Notes: a model not told the origin generated them from the letters alone. Counted from the first letter of the stretch, positions 52,050 to 61,303 are shown. The stretch is 64,000 bases of DNA from Streptomyces qinzhouensis (GCF_007856155.1 NZ_CP042266.1:4340001-4404000); one strand, 5' to 3'. Numbers and translations are program-made.

Positions 52050-52505
52050 GTGAACATCACTACGCTCCTTCCTTTCATCCTGGTCGGCACACTCCTGTTC
52101 CTCGTATGGCACTTCATGGACAAAGACCGGAGCGCACTGGAGAGGCAGCGACGGGAGCGGGCTCTCCTGGACTCTCTGCCTCCCCGGTCGACGCTCGCGG
52201 AACAGACGCCGAACACCACCAACGTCAACAGCCCCGGGGCGCGGACGAATGTCCATCACCACCAGTCCCAGCAGATCACTTTCTCCTACGGGGAACTGTC
52301 ACGGCTGCTGCGCGAAGAGGCCACCCGCGTACCGCAGGACGTGGCCGACGCGGCGCTCAGCCATGCCGACGCTTTGGACGCGGCGGTGGCCAACGACGCC
52401 GAGGAGTCGCGGGATCAGGCAGTCGGGCGCATCCAGCGGTTCCTTCTGACGGCGGGAGACGGCTTCCAGGCCACCCAGCATCTGCTGAGCCTCCTCGGCA
52501 ACTGA
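52050..52505 (+). CDS. Membrane-anchored protein of unknown function
   Basis: 151 residues from a GTG behind GGGGGAGGACG. One N-terminal membrane helix (LLPFILVGTLLFLVWHFM), then a basic segment. A beta-like stretch follows, with the TNVNSPGARTNV motif, a HHH and a polar tail (residues ~55-75), then helices to the end. Similar N-S-P-G-A-R segments occur in proteins of predicted bacterial conflict systems and in filament-forming tails, as I recall, but I cannot assign a family. Function unknown. Confidence 0.7.
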   Translation: MNITTLLPFILVGTLLFLVWHFMDKDRSALERQRRERALLDSLPPRSTLAEQTPNTTNVNSPGARTNVHHHQSQQITFSYGELSRLLREEATRVPQDVADAALSHADALDAAVANDAEESRDQAVGRIQRFLLTAGDGFQATQHLLSLLGN

Positions 52506-52509
52506 CCGG

Positions 52510-52537
52510 CCGGCGCCCCCAACGAGTGGGGTGCCGG
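52510..52537 (+). terminator. Terminator hairpin
   Basis: CCGGCGCCCC pairs with GGGGTGCCGG (one G-T) across an 8-base loop just after the membrane protein gene. Confidence 0.7.
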
Positions 52538-52762
52538 GTGGGCCCACGGCGAGAGCCGCCCTTGGGTTTCCTGTCTCATCAGGAACCGTACGCGTGAACA
52601 AGGGTGTTGGCTTCTCCATCGCGCTGATGTTGCTGGATTGTGCGGCAGGCATGTGATCGGATGGCCCGTACGAAATGGGCGTCTTGCTGGTCGTGGCCAC
52701 TTTGCGTGTTACCCGACCACCTGCGGACACCACATATCACGACGTAACGATGGGTGAATGCG

Positions 52763-53209
52763 ATGCCTCTTGAGGGCGAGTACGAGCCGAGTCCGGAGCA
52801 GTGGGTTCGTGATCAGGTCGAGTTGTACGAGAGTTCGGGTGGCACACAGGGATTGACGCTCCGGGATACGGGCTTGCCCGTCATCATTCTCACGACGCGC
52901 GGCGCGAAGAGCGGCAAGATCCGCAAGATTCCCTTGATGCGCGTGGAACACGAGGGGCGGTACGCGGCCGTGGCCTCGAAGGGCGGCTCCCCGCGCCACC
53001 CGGTCTGGTACTTCAATCTCAAGTCCGACCCGCACCTTGAGCTTCAGGACGGGCCCGTGCGCCAGGATATGACGGCCCGTGAGATCACCGGGGACGAGAG
53101 AGCCGAGTGGTGGGAGCGCGCGGTCGCCGCGTATCCGCCGTACGCCGAGTATCAGGAGAAGACCGACCGTGTGATCCCCGTCTTCGTGCTGGAGCCCGCA
53201 CGCGGGTAG
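52763..53209 (+). CDS. Nitroreductase/deazaflavin (F420)-dependent oxidoreductase
   Basis: 148 residues. [22 protein letters not shown], then [26 protein letters not shown] and HPVWYFNL are the DDN family signature (split-barrel F420-binding protein such as M. tuberculosis Ddn). It probably reduces quinones or nitro compounds with F420H2. An upstream GTG at 52754 would add three residues. Confidence 0.92.
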   Translation: MPLEGEYEPSPEQWVRDQVELYESSGGTQGLTLRDTGLPVIILTTRGAKSGKIRKIPLMRVEHEGRYAAVASKGGSPRHPVWYFNLKSDPHLELQDGPVRQDMTAREITGDERAEWWERAVAAYPPYAEYQEKTDRVIPVFVLEPARG

Positions 53210-53400
53210 GGCCCGACGCTTCTTCACCCGGGAGTGCCCGGTCTCAGGAGCTGCGTAGGGAATTCGGACGGGCGCGCTGCTGCGGAACGCGGACAGCGCA
53301 GTGCGCCGCCGTCCTCTTCAGCCGAACGACTTCCGGAACGTCTCTGCCCAGCAAGGCGGAAGCCGGCAGGACCGCAGGCTCAAACATGGGGGGGGGAACC

Positions 53401-53421
53401 ACGGAGAAGCCCGCTCTCCGT
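53401..53421 (-). terminator. Terminator hairpin after the toxin gene
   Basis: ACGGAGA (53401-53407) pairs with TCTCCGT (53415-53421) over a 7-base loop immediately downstream of the PIN-gene stop. Confidence 0.6.
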
Positions 53422-53425
53422 CCGG

Positions 53426-53803
53426 TCACGGGCTGAGGTCGAGCACGCGGACCGGTTCGCCGGCCCATCGTTTCGGCGCGGTGGTGGCGATGACCGCCCC
53501 GCCGGGGCGGTCCGCCGTGGGCTGTGCCGCGTGCCGGCTGTGGGCAGCGGCCCAGGTCTTCTCCCGGGCGACAGCCAGTACGGCGGGCAGGTCGAGGTCG
53601 AGCACGGTGATGCCGGTCAGCGCGGCCAAGTGCTCCGCTGTCCCCGGCCTGGCCCGGTCGGCTTCGACCAGGGCACAGGTGGGGGCGTAGAGGAACCAGC
53701 CCGGCTCGGCGTGGGCCCGGTGGATGAGGCGGGAGGCGAGGATGTTGCCCTGGCCCGCCGCCGTCATCGCCGTCTCGTCCAGGACAACGTGCATCTCGCT
53801 CAC
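53426..53803 (-). CDS. PIN-domain-like toxin of a type II toxin-antitoxin pair
   Basis: 125 residues: VVLDETAM near the start gives an early acidic site, then ALVEADRARPG and an Asp-rich VLDLDLPAVLA and ATTAPKRWAGEPVRVLDL ending, as in PIN ribonucleases of Streptomyces-type operons. Its ATG overlaps the antitoxin stop (ATGA), so the two are coupled. Target RNA unknown; activity assumed from fold and context. Confidence 0.8.
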   Translation of the reverse strand: MSEMHVVLDETAMTAAGQGNILASRLIHRAHAEPGWFLYAPTCALVEADRARPGTAEHLAALTGITVLDLDLPAVLAVAREKTWAAAHSRHAAQPTADRPGGAVIATTAPKRWAGEPVRVLDLSP

Positions 53804-54057
53804 GGGCCGGTCACCCGCGCGAGACGCCGGTCCAGCTCACTGTCCAGCTCCCGTTCCTCGGCCGCGGACGGAGCGTAGCCGTTCCATGCCGCCAGCGCGG
53901 CTTTTGCCTGCTCCGCCCGCTCGGCACGCTCGGCCGGGGTCAGCAGAGTCTCGGCGAGCCGGGCCAGGTAAGCGCGCAGCGACAGACCCTCGGCCGCGGC
54001 GACCGCGGCGAGCCGGTCCTTGGCTTCCTGGGGGATACGGACATTCGCATCGGACAT
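53800..54057 (-). CDS. Antitoxin of the PIN toxin (RHH-type)
   Basis: 85 residues. The N-terminus ANVRIPQEAKDRLAAVAAAEGLSLRAYLARLAETLL is a ribbon-helix-helix-like DNA-binding domain. The acidic/Arg-rich tail (EERELDSELDRRLARV) would bind and block the toxin. Probably autoregulates the pair. Confidence 0.82.
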   Translation of the reverse strand: MSDANVRIPQEAKDRLAAVAAAEGLSLRAYLARLAETLLTPAERAERAEQAKAALAAWNGYAPSAAEERELDSELDRRLARVTGP

Positions 54058-54146
54058 CGTTGTACTCCTTCCCCTCCCTCAAGGGTACGTACCCGTACCC
54101 GTACCCGAAGGGGTGTGGGGAGTGGCACGGGGGCGCCCCGGCAGAC

Positions 54147-54177
54147 GGCCCGCGCCCCCCTGGAAGGCACGCGGGCC
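54147..54177 (-). terminator. Terminator hairpin of the ABC transporter gene
   Basis: GGCCCGCG (54147-54154) pairs with CGCGGGCC (54170-54177) over a 15-base loop, just past the stop of the ABC gene. Confidence 0.7.
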
Positions 54178-54187
54178 GCTCCCTCTC

Positions 54188-56479
54188 CTACTCCGCCGGC
54201 TCCGGCTCGTACGCGTACTGCTCCGACTGGACCCGGTACATCCTCCGGAATGTGCCGACCGCGTCCGGGGACATCAGGTCGGTGAAGGAGCCCTCCTCCA
54301 CGACCCGGCCGCGGTCCAGGACGTAGATCACGTCGGCGTGGCGGACGCTGTGGAGGCGGTGGGTGATCAGGACCACCGTCTGGCCGTCCGCCGCCATATT
54401 GCGGATCTGGTCGAAGACCCGCTGTTCGGCCTCGGCGTCCAGGGCGCTGGTGGGTTCGTCGACGACCAGGATGCGGGCGTCGCGGTGGCGGGCGCGGGCG
54501 ATGCCGAGGCGTTGCCACTGGCCGCCGGAGATCTGGTGGCCGCCGCGGTAGCCGCGGGCCAGCAGGGTGTTCCAGCCGCGGGGGAGGGCGGCGACGGTCT
54601 CGTCCGCGCCCGCGTAGGCCGCGGCCTCGTCGAGCAGGGCGTCGTCCTGGGGGGCCGACGGGCGGCCGATGGCGACATTGACCCGGGCGGTGAAGGGCCA
54701 GCGGTAGAAGTCCTGGGCGACCAGGGCGATCCGGTCGAAGAGCTCCGCCCGGTCGGCCTCCGTCGCGTCGACGTCGTCCCACATCACCCGGCCCGAGTCG
54801 GGCGCGTACAGCCCGCACAGGAGCTTCGCCAGGGTGGATTTCCCGCTCCCGTTGTTGCCGACCAGGGCGACGATCCGGCCGGTGGGGATGGTGACGTCGA
54901 CCCGGTCGAGCGCGGGGGTCTCATGGTCGCCGGGGTAGGTGAAGCTGACGTCCTCGAAGCGGATCGCCCCGACCCGCTCGGGCAGCGGCCGGCCGGTCTC
55001 CGGGATCAGCCGCCGGTCGGCCTCCTTGCAGAGGGTGTCCAGGTCGGAGACGAAGAGGCTCTCCTCGTAGAGGTAGTTGAGCTGGATGACGAGCGCTTCC
55101 AGATTGGTGGAGCCGGTACGGATCGCGATGACCGCCGTGCCCGCGACCGCCAGGTCCATCGTGCCCGTCCAGAGGAGCAGTCCGAGGGTGGTGTACGTGG
55201 CGCCGGTGGCCAGACCGGTCCAGCCGGAGGCGACCAGTCCGGTACGGGCGGCGAGCCCGGCCAGCCGGGTCTGCTCGCGCTCGCCGGTCTCCGCCATCAT
55301 CCGGAAGTGCCGCAGCAGGAACGGGCCGATGTTGTGGACCCGGACCTCCGGCGCGGCCTGGGCGTCGATCAGCAGCCGGCCGAGGAGCTGACCGGCCCGG
55401 GCGTGCTGCACCCAGGTATGGAACGACACATACCGGCGGCGCGCGATCGTCAGCGAACTCCAGGCGCTGGGCAGCGTCATCAGCATCAGCAGCGGCAGCA
55501 GCGCCGGGTGGAGGATGGTGAGCACACCGGCCGCGGCGGCCAGCGAGATGCTCGCGCTCACCACCGACGTACAGAACCGGATCATCCGGCGGGCCGACTC
55601 GGCGCCCCACTGCGCCGAGTCCAGCAGCTTGTGGAACTGCTCGTCCTCGACCGCCGAGAGTTCGACCCGGGCGACCCGTTCCAGATACTCCTCGGTCGCC
55701 ACCCGGAACACCTTGGGTTCGAGACGGCCGGTCCCGGCGGTGGACGCGGACCGCAGCAGCGCGGCGACCAGGGCGGTGACGGCGACGAAGATCAGCGCGG
55801 GTACGGCGGCGAGCAGTTTGTCGACGGTCGCGCCGCCGCCCAGCAGATGCACCAGGACCTGGTTGACCGCGACCAGGCCCACGGCCTGGGCGATACCGCC
55901 GCCGATCTCGGCGCCCGCGACCATCCGCAGGGCGCGCCGGTCGGCACGGTGGGCGAGGCGGATGGTCGCGGCGATCAGGCCGGGCATCCGGGCGATCATG
56001 GCGCGCAGGTTCAGTTCGAGGAAGGAGCCGTCGTGGGTGCTCCAGCCGGTGTCGTAGCGCAGGGGGCCGCCGAAGAGGAGGCGTTCGGACTCCGACACCT
56101 CCTCCTCCGCCGCCTCCGCTCCGTGGCCGCGGCTTTCGGCGGTCGGCGGGGTGCCGGTTTCCGTGTCCGTGCCGGTGTCCGTGTCGGTGCTGGTGCTGGT
56201 GCTGGGGCCGGTGTCGGTGTCGGTGTCGGTCGGCGGGGTGTCGCGGTCGGTCCGTGCGGTTCCGGAGTCCGTCGGCGTGGGTCCGGAGTTCGCTGCGGGC
56301 TTTCCGTGGCTCCCCGGCGGGGAGTTGTCCTTCGCGGGCTGTACGGGCCCCGGTGCCGGTGCCGGTGCCGGCGCCGCGCGCAGGATCCGCAGTCGGCTCT
56401 CGGCTTTCCGGGGCTTCTGAGGAGGTGTGCTTTCTGGGGTTTCCGTGGTTCCTGTATCCCGCTGTGTCATACGAGCCAC
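54188..56479 (-). CDS. ABC exporter (fused membrane and ATPase domains) with disordered N-terminus
   Basis: 763 residues. The first ~135 are low-complexity (Pro/Ala, then Thr-Asp-Thr-Gly runs). About six helices (~175-475) and a nucleotide-binding domain follow: Walker A GNNGSGKST, signature ISGGQWQRLGIARA, Walker B RILVVDEPTSALD, and LITHRL. Half-transporters of this kind export lipids, drugs or peptides as homodimers or with a partner; none is next to it. The GTG at 56479 and an ATG at 56470 are both possible. Downstream of the SpoIIE gene by 161 bp on the same strand. Confidence 0.88.
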   Translation of the reverse strand: MARMTQRDTGTTETPESTPPQKPRKAESRLRILRAAPAPAPAPGPVQPAKDNSPPGSHGKPAANSGPTPTDSGTARTDRDTPPTDTDTDTGPSTSTSTDTDTGTDTETGTPPTAESRGHGAEAAEEEVSESERLLFGGPLRYDTGWSTHDGSFLELNLRAMIARMPGLIAATIRLAHRADRRALRMVAGAEIGGGIAQAVGLVAVNQVLVHLLGGGATVDKLLAAVPALIFVAVTALVAALLRSASTAGTGRLEPKVFRVATEEYLERVARVELSAVEDEQFHKLLDSAQWGAESARRMIRFCTSVVSASISLAAAAGVLTILHPALLPLLMLMTLPSAWSSLTIARRRYVSFHTWVQHARAGQLLGRLLIDAQAAPEVRVHNIGPFLLRHFRMMAETGEREQTRLAGLAARTGLVASGWTGLATGATYTTLGLLLWTGTMDLAVAGTAVIAIRTGSTNLEALVIQLNYLYEESLFVSDLDTLCKEADRRLIPETGRPLPERVGAIRFEDVSFTYPGDHETPALDRVDVTIPTGRIVALVGNNGSGKSTLAKLLCGLYAPDSGRVMWDDVDATEADRAELFDRIALVAQDFYRWPFTARVNVAIGRPSAPQDDALLDEAAAYAGADETVAALPRGWNTLLARGYRGGHQISGGQWQRLGIARARHRDARILVVDEPTSALDAEAEQRVFDQIRNMAADGQTVVLITHRLHSVRHADVIYVLDRGRVVEEGSFTDLMSPDAVGTFRRMYRVQSEQYAYEPEPAE

Positions 56480-56640
56480 CCGTCTCGGTCAGTGGGTACG
56501 TTCCCCCTGCCCACACCCTCCTCCGCCGGGTGAATCCGGAGGACGTAAAGGGCCGTTTCCACCCCGGGACGGGCCTGTCTGTGCCATGGGGCATGCGCGC
56601 CGGGCATATACCTGTGGCGTCCATCCGGTGGTTCCACCAC

Positions 56641-59037
56641 TCAGCGGTTCATCTTCACCGGGCCCGACTCCCACGATGTCCGCCGCACCACCAGCACCGC
56701 CACATCGTCGTACCCCGGATGCGCCGGTCCCTCCGAGACCAGACTCTCCGCCAGCGCCTCCAGATCCGCCGTGCGGTCCGTGCCGCCGTGCTGCGGGCGG
56801 GTCATCCAGGCGGAGAGCCGCCGGGAGACCGCCGCCACCGCGTCCTCGTACGACCGGTCCGGCGTGTCCACCAGACCGTCCGTGTACATCAGCAGCACCG
56901 AGCCCGGTTCCAGCTGCCCGTGGTAGACGGGATAACGGTCGTTGGGCGCGTAGCCGAGCGGCAGCGCGCCGGAGACCTCCAGCTCACGGACCGTGCCGTC
57001 GGGTTCGGCCTGGAGCGGGGCGGGGTGTCCGGCGCGGACGATCTGGAGATGGCCGGCCCGCGGCGACACGTCCACGATGCAGCAGGTGGCGAAGCGGTCG
57101 GTGTCCAGGCCCCAGAGGGTGCGATTGCCCCGGGCCATCAGATGCTCGGCCCGGTAGCCGTCGTCGGCGTGCGCCCTCAGGGCCGTACGCAACTGGCCCA
57201 TCACGCCCGCCGCCTGGGCGCTGTGGCCCTCCACGTCCCCGATCACCAGGGACGCGCCGCCGTCGTCGCGCGGCAGCAGATCGAACCAGTCGCCGCCGAC
57301 CTGCATGCCCTCCGCCGCCGGTACGTACCGCGCGGCGATCTCGAAGCCGGGCAGCCGGGGGAGCGCGCGCGGCATCATCAGCTCCTGGAGCTCGGTCATC
57401 CGCCGCCGGAAGAGATCGGAGAGGCGGGCCCGGGCCAGGGACTGGGTGAGGATGCCCGCGATGGCGGCGGTGACGATCTGGTCGTCGGGGCCGAACTCGC
57501 GCGGTGCGGCGTAGGAGATCAGACAGCTGCCGACCGTACCGTCCGCCGAGGTCAGCGGGATGAAGACATAGGCGCCATGGGCCTCGGCGGGCCGGAGCCG
57601 CGGATCGGGGAACCGGGCCTGGTACTCGGCGCGGTCGCGGAAGAAGAGGGGCTCCCCGGCGCGCAGCGCCTCCGCCATCGGGTTGTCGTCCACGGAGCCC
57701 ATCACCCGCAGCCGGTCCAGCGTCTCCTGCGGATAGCCGACCGCGCCCGCGAGCAGCAGTCTGCCCTCGTGCTCCAGATGGATCGCGAGCGCGGTGGCAC
57801 CCAGTTCGGGCAGGACGGTGCCGGTCATGGTGTCCAGCACATCCTGGGTGGAGAGCGCGGCGGCGAAGGAGTTGGTCACGTTCAGCACGAACTCCCGCCG
57901 GGTCTCGCGGCGCTTCGCCCGCTCCCGCTGGGCGGTGGTGTCCCAGATGACGCCGATCAGCAGCCGGGGTTCGCCGGCGCGATTGTGCTGGACCGTGCCC
58001 TTGGACTCCAGCCAGTGGACCGTACCGTCGGGCCAGACGACCCGGTGGGCGGCGTGGTGCTCGCCGGTTTTGAGGCTCTCTTCCAGGACGGCGCGGATCC
58101 GCTCGACATCGTCGGGGTGGATGGTGCGCAGAAAGGATTCGGCGAGGGAGTCGAAGCGGTCGGGGTCGAGACCGAAGAGACGGATGGTGCGCTCGTCGGC
58201 GATGACCGTGCCGGAGGGCAGGTCCCATTCGTAGGAGCCGATGTTCCCGCTGGACATGGCGAGGTCGAGGCGGGTACGGCCGCTCTTGCTGCGGCGCCGG
58301 AAGTCATGGAGGTCGGTGTCGTGGCGGACGTCCCGGGGTCCGGGCGCGGTGCTCCCGTTCCGTACTCCCGGCCGGTCCGGTCGCTCCGTACCCTCCCGGG
58401 CCGGTGGCTGCTCAGGGCCCTCCCGGGCCAGCAGATGTTCCAGCCGGTGCGCGTACACCCCGCCGACCATGGTCAGCAGCCGGTCGTCGGGGGGCGGCAG
58501 CGGCACCGGGCCGTCGTACTGGACGACGAGCGCGCCCAGCGCCCGTTCGTCCACCAGCAGCGGTACGACCGCGAAGCGGACCGCGTCCCGCAGGGCCGGA
58601 AGGTCCGGATACCGTTCGGCGAGATCGTCGGAGACGCCGTAGACGATCCGCCGCTCGCGGACGGCGACGGCGGCGGGGAGCGGGGAGTCGGGGGCGAGGA
58701 CGGGGAACCGGCGGATGGACTCCTCGTCCATGCCCTCGTAGCCGGTGAGCCGGAGCCAGCCGTCGTCGTCGGTGAGGTAGACGGCGCCGCCGTACGCGCC
58801 GATGCCGGTCGGACAGATCCGCAGGGCGGTGGTCAGGAGACAGTCCGGGTCGGGGCAGGCCAGCAGGCGGAGCACGCCCTCGCGGACCGGGTCCGCACCG
58901 GCCCGGAAGCCCGTGTCCGCAGCCCCCGTACCCGTACCCGTACCTGTACCCGTGTCCGTACCTGTACTCGTAGCCCTTGTGTCCGAGGCTTCCGTATCCG
59001 TGGCCTCCGTACCCGTACCGAAGTCCTCCGCCGTCAT
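56641..59037 (-). CDS. GAF-PAS-GAF-SpoIIE serine phosphatase
   Basis: 798 residues from an ATG with GAGGGAGG upstream. The N-terminal ~45 are Thr/Gly/Asp repeats. GAF (~50-200), PAS (~255-380: IGSYEWDLPSGTVIADERTIRLFGL), GAF (~395-550) and SpoIIE PP2C (~570-790, with GGDWFDLLPRDDGGASLVIGD) follow. The metal-binding Asp residues are present (WFDLL, VIGDVEGHS, YDDVAVLV). It lacks a HATPase partner domain but resembles the sensor phosphatase at 13908. A cytosolic sensor that dephosphorylates an anti-anti-sigma factor; the signal is unknown. Confidence 0.92.
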   Translation of the reverse strand: MTAEDFGTGTEATDTEASDTRATSTGTDTGTGTGTGTGAADTGFRAGADPVREGVLRLLACPDPDCLLTTALRICPTGIGAYGGAVYLTDDDGWLRLTGYEGMDEESIRRFPVLAPDSPLPAAVAVRERRIVYGVSDDLAERYPDLPALRDAVRFAVVPLLVDERALGALVVQYDGPVPLPPPDDRLLTMVGGVYAHRLEHLLAREGPEQPPAREGTERPDRPGVRNGSTAPGPRDVRHDTDLHDFRRRSKSGRTRLDLAMSSGNIGSYEWDLPSGTVIADERTIRLFGLDPDRFDSLAESFLRTIHPDDVERIRAVLEESLKTGEHHAAHRVVWPDGTVHWLESKGTVQHNRAGEPRLLIGVIWDTTAQRERAKRRETRREFVLNVTNSFAAALSTQDVLDTMTGTVLPELGATALAIHLEHEGRLLLAGAVGYPQETLDRLRVMGSVDDNPMAEALRAGEPLFFRDRAEYQARFPDPRLRPAEAHGAYVFIPLTSADGTVGSCLISYAAPREFGPDDQIVTAAIAGILTQSLARARLSDLFRRRMTELQELMMPRALPRLPGFEIAARYVPAAEGMQVGGDWFDLLPRDDGGASLVIGDVEGHSAQAAGVMGQLRTALRAHADDGYRAEHLMARGNRTLWGLDTDRFATCCIVDVSPRAGHLQIVRAGHPAPLQAEPDGTVRELEVSGALPLGYAPNDRYPVYHGQLEPGSVLLMYTDGLVDTPDRSYEDAVAAVSRRLSAWMTRPQHGGTDRTADLEALAESLVSEGPAHPGYDDVAVLVVRRTSWESGPVKMNR

Positions 59038-59140
59038 CGGCGGCCACCTCCCTCCTCGCGGAGAAGGCCGTTCCATGGCCCCAGTCTCCCCGGGGGACCG
59101 GAGAACTGTCCGCACAGCCGCCCAACCCCAAGAGAGTGTA

Positions 59141-59182
59141 AAAAGTCTGGTTCTATTGGTTTATATACCATATAGGACTTTT
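59141..59182. promoter_or_regulatory. AT-rich divergent promoter with nested palindromes
   Basis: AAAAGTC (59141-59147) is mirrored by GACTTTT (59176-59182), and within them TATAT-acc-ATATA (59162-59174) is palindromic. This island is unusually AT-rich for the window and lies between the SpoIIE phosphatase and the Acg-type gene, so it may be the promoter and operator for one or both. Confidence 0.55.
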
Positions 59183-59274
59183 GGCCTTTCTTTGTGGTCG
59201 AGCGGGCGGCGACGCTGGAAGGACCCTCCGCCCGCACCCCCGGGCGGACCGCCCCCAGCAGGAAGCGGAACGCC

Positions 59275-60399
59275 GTGCCCCCCACTCCCGTGGCACCCAC
59301 CGAGGCGGCCCCCCTCGACGAGACGCTGATCGCGTCCCTCGTCGAGGACGCGATCCTGGCCCCCTCCATGCACAACGCCCAGCCGTGGATCTTCCACTAC
59401 GACCCCGGTACCCGTACGTTCCGGATCCGCGCCGACCGCGCGCGGGAGCTGCCGCTGGCCGACCCCGACCGGCGGGCGCTCCACATCAGCTGCGCCGCCG
59501 CCGTCCTCAATCTGCGGGTCGCCGCCGTCCGCGCCGGATGGGACCCGGTCGTCGGACTGCTGCCCGACCCCGCCGACCCCGATCTGCTGGCCGAGATCGA
59601 GCTGCTGCCCCGGCGCTCGGAGTCGTACGAGGAACTCGCCGAGCTGTATCCCGCGCTGCACCGCCGCCACACCAGCCGGGCGCCCTTCGGTGACGAGCGC
59701 GTCGAGGGGTCCCTGCTCGATGTGCTGAGCCGGGCCGCCCTCCTCGAAGGCGCGCACCTCGCCTTCCCCGACACCTTCCACCGGCGGACCATCCTCGACC
59801 TGAGCAGCGAGGCCCTCGTCCGGGAGCAGGAGGACGCGGCCCACCGGGCGGAGATCGCCCGCTGGACGGGGGACCCGCCGGCGGGCGGGATCCGGGACGA
59901 CGGCATTCCGCGGTACGCGTTCGGGCCCAGGAGCAGGGGCGGCGGAGTGCCGGTCCGGGACTTCGGGCCGGCGCCGGGCGCCTCCGGTACGGCTTCCGGC
60001 GGCCCGGGTGCCACCGCGACCCCGCGATCCGCGCCGCCGCTCCCCGACCCCGACTTCGTCCGGGAGTCCGCGGTCTTCGAGGAGTCCCCGCAGCTCGCCC
60101 TCCTCGGCACGGCCCGCGACCAGCCGGCCGACTGGCTCCGGGCGGGCCAGGCGATGGAACGCGTACTCCTCGAAGCCACCCTCGACGGCCTGGCGACCTC
60201 CGTCGCCTCACAGGCGCTGGAGTGGAGCGACCTGCGGTGGGCGATCCGGGACCCGGCGTCGGCGATGGGCCATGTCCATATGGTCATCCGCCTCGGCTAC
60301 GGGCCGACGGGCCCGGTCACCCGGCGCAGGACCGTCGGCGAGGTGCTGTCGATCGGCGGAGCCCAGGGAGCGCGGCCGGGGCCGGGCTCTGTCACGTGA
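59275..60399 (+). CDS. Acg-family nitroreductase-like FMN protein
   Basis: 374 residues from the GTG at 59275 (AGGAAG ten bases upstream; frame open to 59194). Two nitroreductase half-domains: LAPSMHNAQPWIFHYDP near the N-terminus and a later APLL/PLPDPDFV region with LLEATLDGLATSVASQALEW. This is the Acg subgroup of FMN-binding proteins linked to DosR dormancy in mycobacteria; they often lack oxidoreductase activity. Its stop directly abuts the stop of the opposite-strand lipoprotein (60399/60400). Confidence 0.88.
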   Translation: MPPTPVAPTEAAPLDETLIASLVEDAILAPSMHNAQPWIFHYDPGTRTFRIRADRARELPLADPDRRALHISCAAAVLNLRVAAVRAGWDPVVGLLPDPADPDLLAEIELLPRRSESYEELAELYPALHRRHTSRAPFGDERVEGSLLDVLSRAALLEGAHLAFPDTFHRRTILDLSSEALVREQEDAAHRAEIARWTGDPPAGGIRDDGIPRYAFGPRSRGGGVPVRDFGPAPGASGTASGGPGATATPRSAPPLPDPDFVRESAVFEESPQLALLGTARDQPADWLRAGQAMERVLLEATLDGLATSVASQALEWSDLRWAIRDPASAMGHVHMVIRLGYGPTGPVTRRRTVGEVLSIGGAQGARPGPGSVT

Positions 60400-61221
60400 C
60401 TACTTCTGCCGCTGGGTTGCCAGGAACGGGCCGGTCTCGGGGACTCCGTGCGCCGTGACCCGGACCTTCGAGCCGGCCACCGAGATCTCCATGCCGAGCT
60501 TGCCGCCCATGAGGCGCAGGTCCAGCCAGTACCGGGTGGTCCCGTTGGCCTGCGACGGGCCGTGGATGCGCTTGCTGCTGTACTCGATGCCGGTCAGCGC
60601 CGACTTGACGCGCTGAGGGGACGGGTTCGGCCCGAGGCCGGTGATCGCCTTGGTGATGCGCAGCGCGTGACTGGCGCCCGCGCATTCCTCGACGGGGTCG
60701 AGGGACGTATCCGGCTCCACCGGGAGGCCGTCGGGAACCGGCCGCGGGTCGGGCTCGACGGGGAGGCCGTCGGGGTACGGCTCGGGCTCGACGGTGAGGC
60801 TGTCGGGAGGAGGCAGCGGCCCGTCCGGGCCGTCCGCTTCCGCGTCCTCCTTTTCCATCTCGGCGAAGACCTTCGCCGGGTCCGGCCTCCCGCCGGGCGG
60901 GACCGGCAGGCACGGCTCCGCGATATTCACCGCCATCTCCATAAAGACCAGCTCCTCATCGGGCAGTCCGGGTCCGTCGAGTCCGGGCCCGTCGATGACA
61001 CCGGGCGCGTCGAGGCCCGGCGCGGAGGCGGGCACGGCCTGCGTGATGTCCGTGGCCGCGCCCTTCGCGCCGCCGGTCTGCTGGGTGCCACAGGCGGTGG
61101 CCGTCAGCGCCGTGACGGCGGTGAGGGCAGTGAGGGCGAGGGCGATCCGACGGCGGCGCCGGGGAGTGCCGGCGTCCTTGCCGTAAGGGCCGTTGCTGGT
61201 GAGGGTGTTGGTGTTTGTCAT
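60400..61221 (-). CDS. Lipoprotein with Pro/Asp-rich repeats
   Basis: 273 residues. A basic start then a hydrophobic run and lipobox (LTATAC, Cys near 45) predict a diacylglyceryl-linked lipoprotein on the outside of the membrane. A middle section has repeated PDGLPVEPD units (~residues 140-185). The last ~90 residues look like a folded domain (HALRITKAITGLGPNPSPQRV). No family recognised. Tail to tail with the Acg-type gene, with no base between the stops. Confidence 0.75.
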   Translation of the reverse strand: MTNTNTLTSNGPYGKDAGTPRRRRRIALALTALTAVTALTATACGTQQTGGAKGAATDITQAVPASAPGLDAPGVIDGPGLDGPGLPDEELVFMEMAVNIAEPCLPVPPGGRPDPAKVFAEMEKEDAEADGPDGPLPPPDSLTVEPEPYPDGLPVEPDPRPVPDGLPVEPDTSLDPVEECAGASHALRITKAITGLGPNPSPQRVKSALTGIEYSSKRIHGPSQANGTTRYWLDLRLMGGKLGMEISVAGSKVRVTAHGVPETGPFLATQRQK

Positions 61222-61303
61222 GTGCAACAGTTTTCTGCCGCGCTGTTGATCAAGGCATGAGCATGTGTACTCATCTCCGCCCGGGGAGAGCGGCCGGCCA
61301 GGA

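Noticed and set aside
53210..53425. A possible remnant gene before the PIN toxin
   Set aside because: The open frame is Arg/Gly-rich with no family features and a run of eight G; only the terminator at its end is supported.
54020..59175. Long plus-strand frames opposite the ABC transporter and phosphatase genes
   Set aside because: Walker and PP2C motifs lie on the minus strand; the opposite frames have none.
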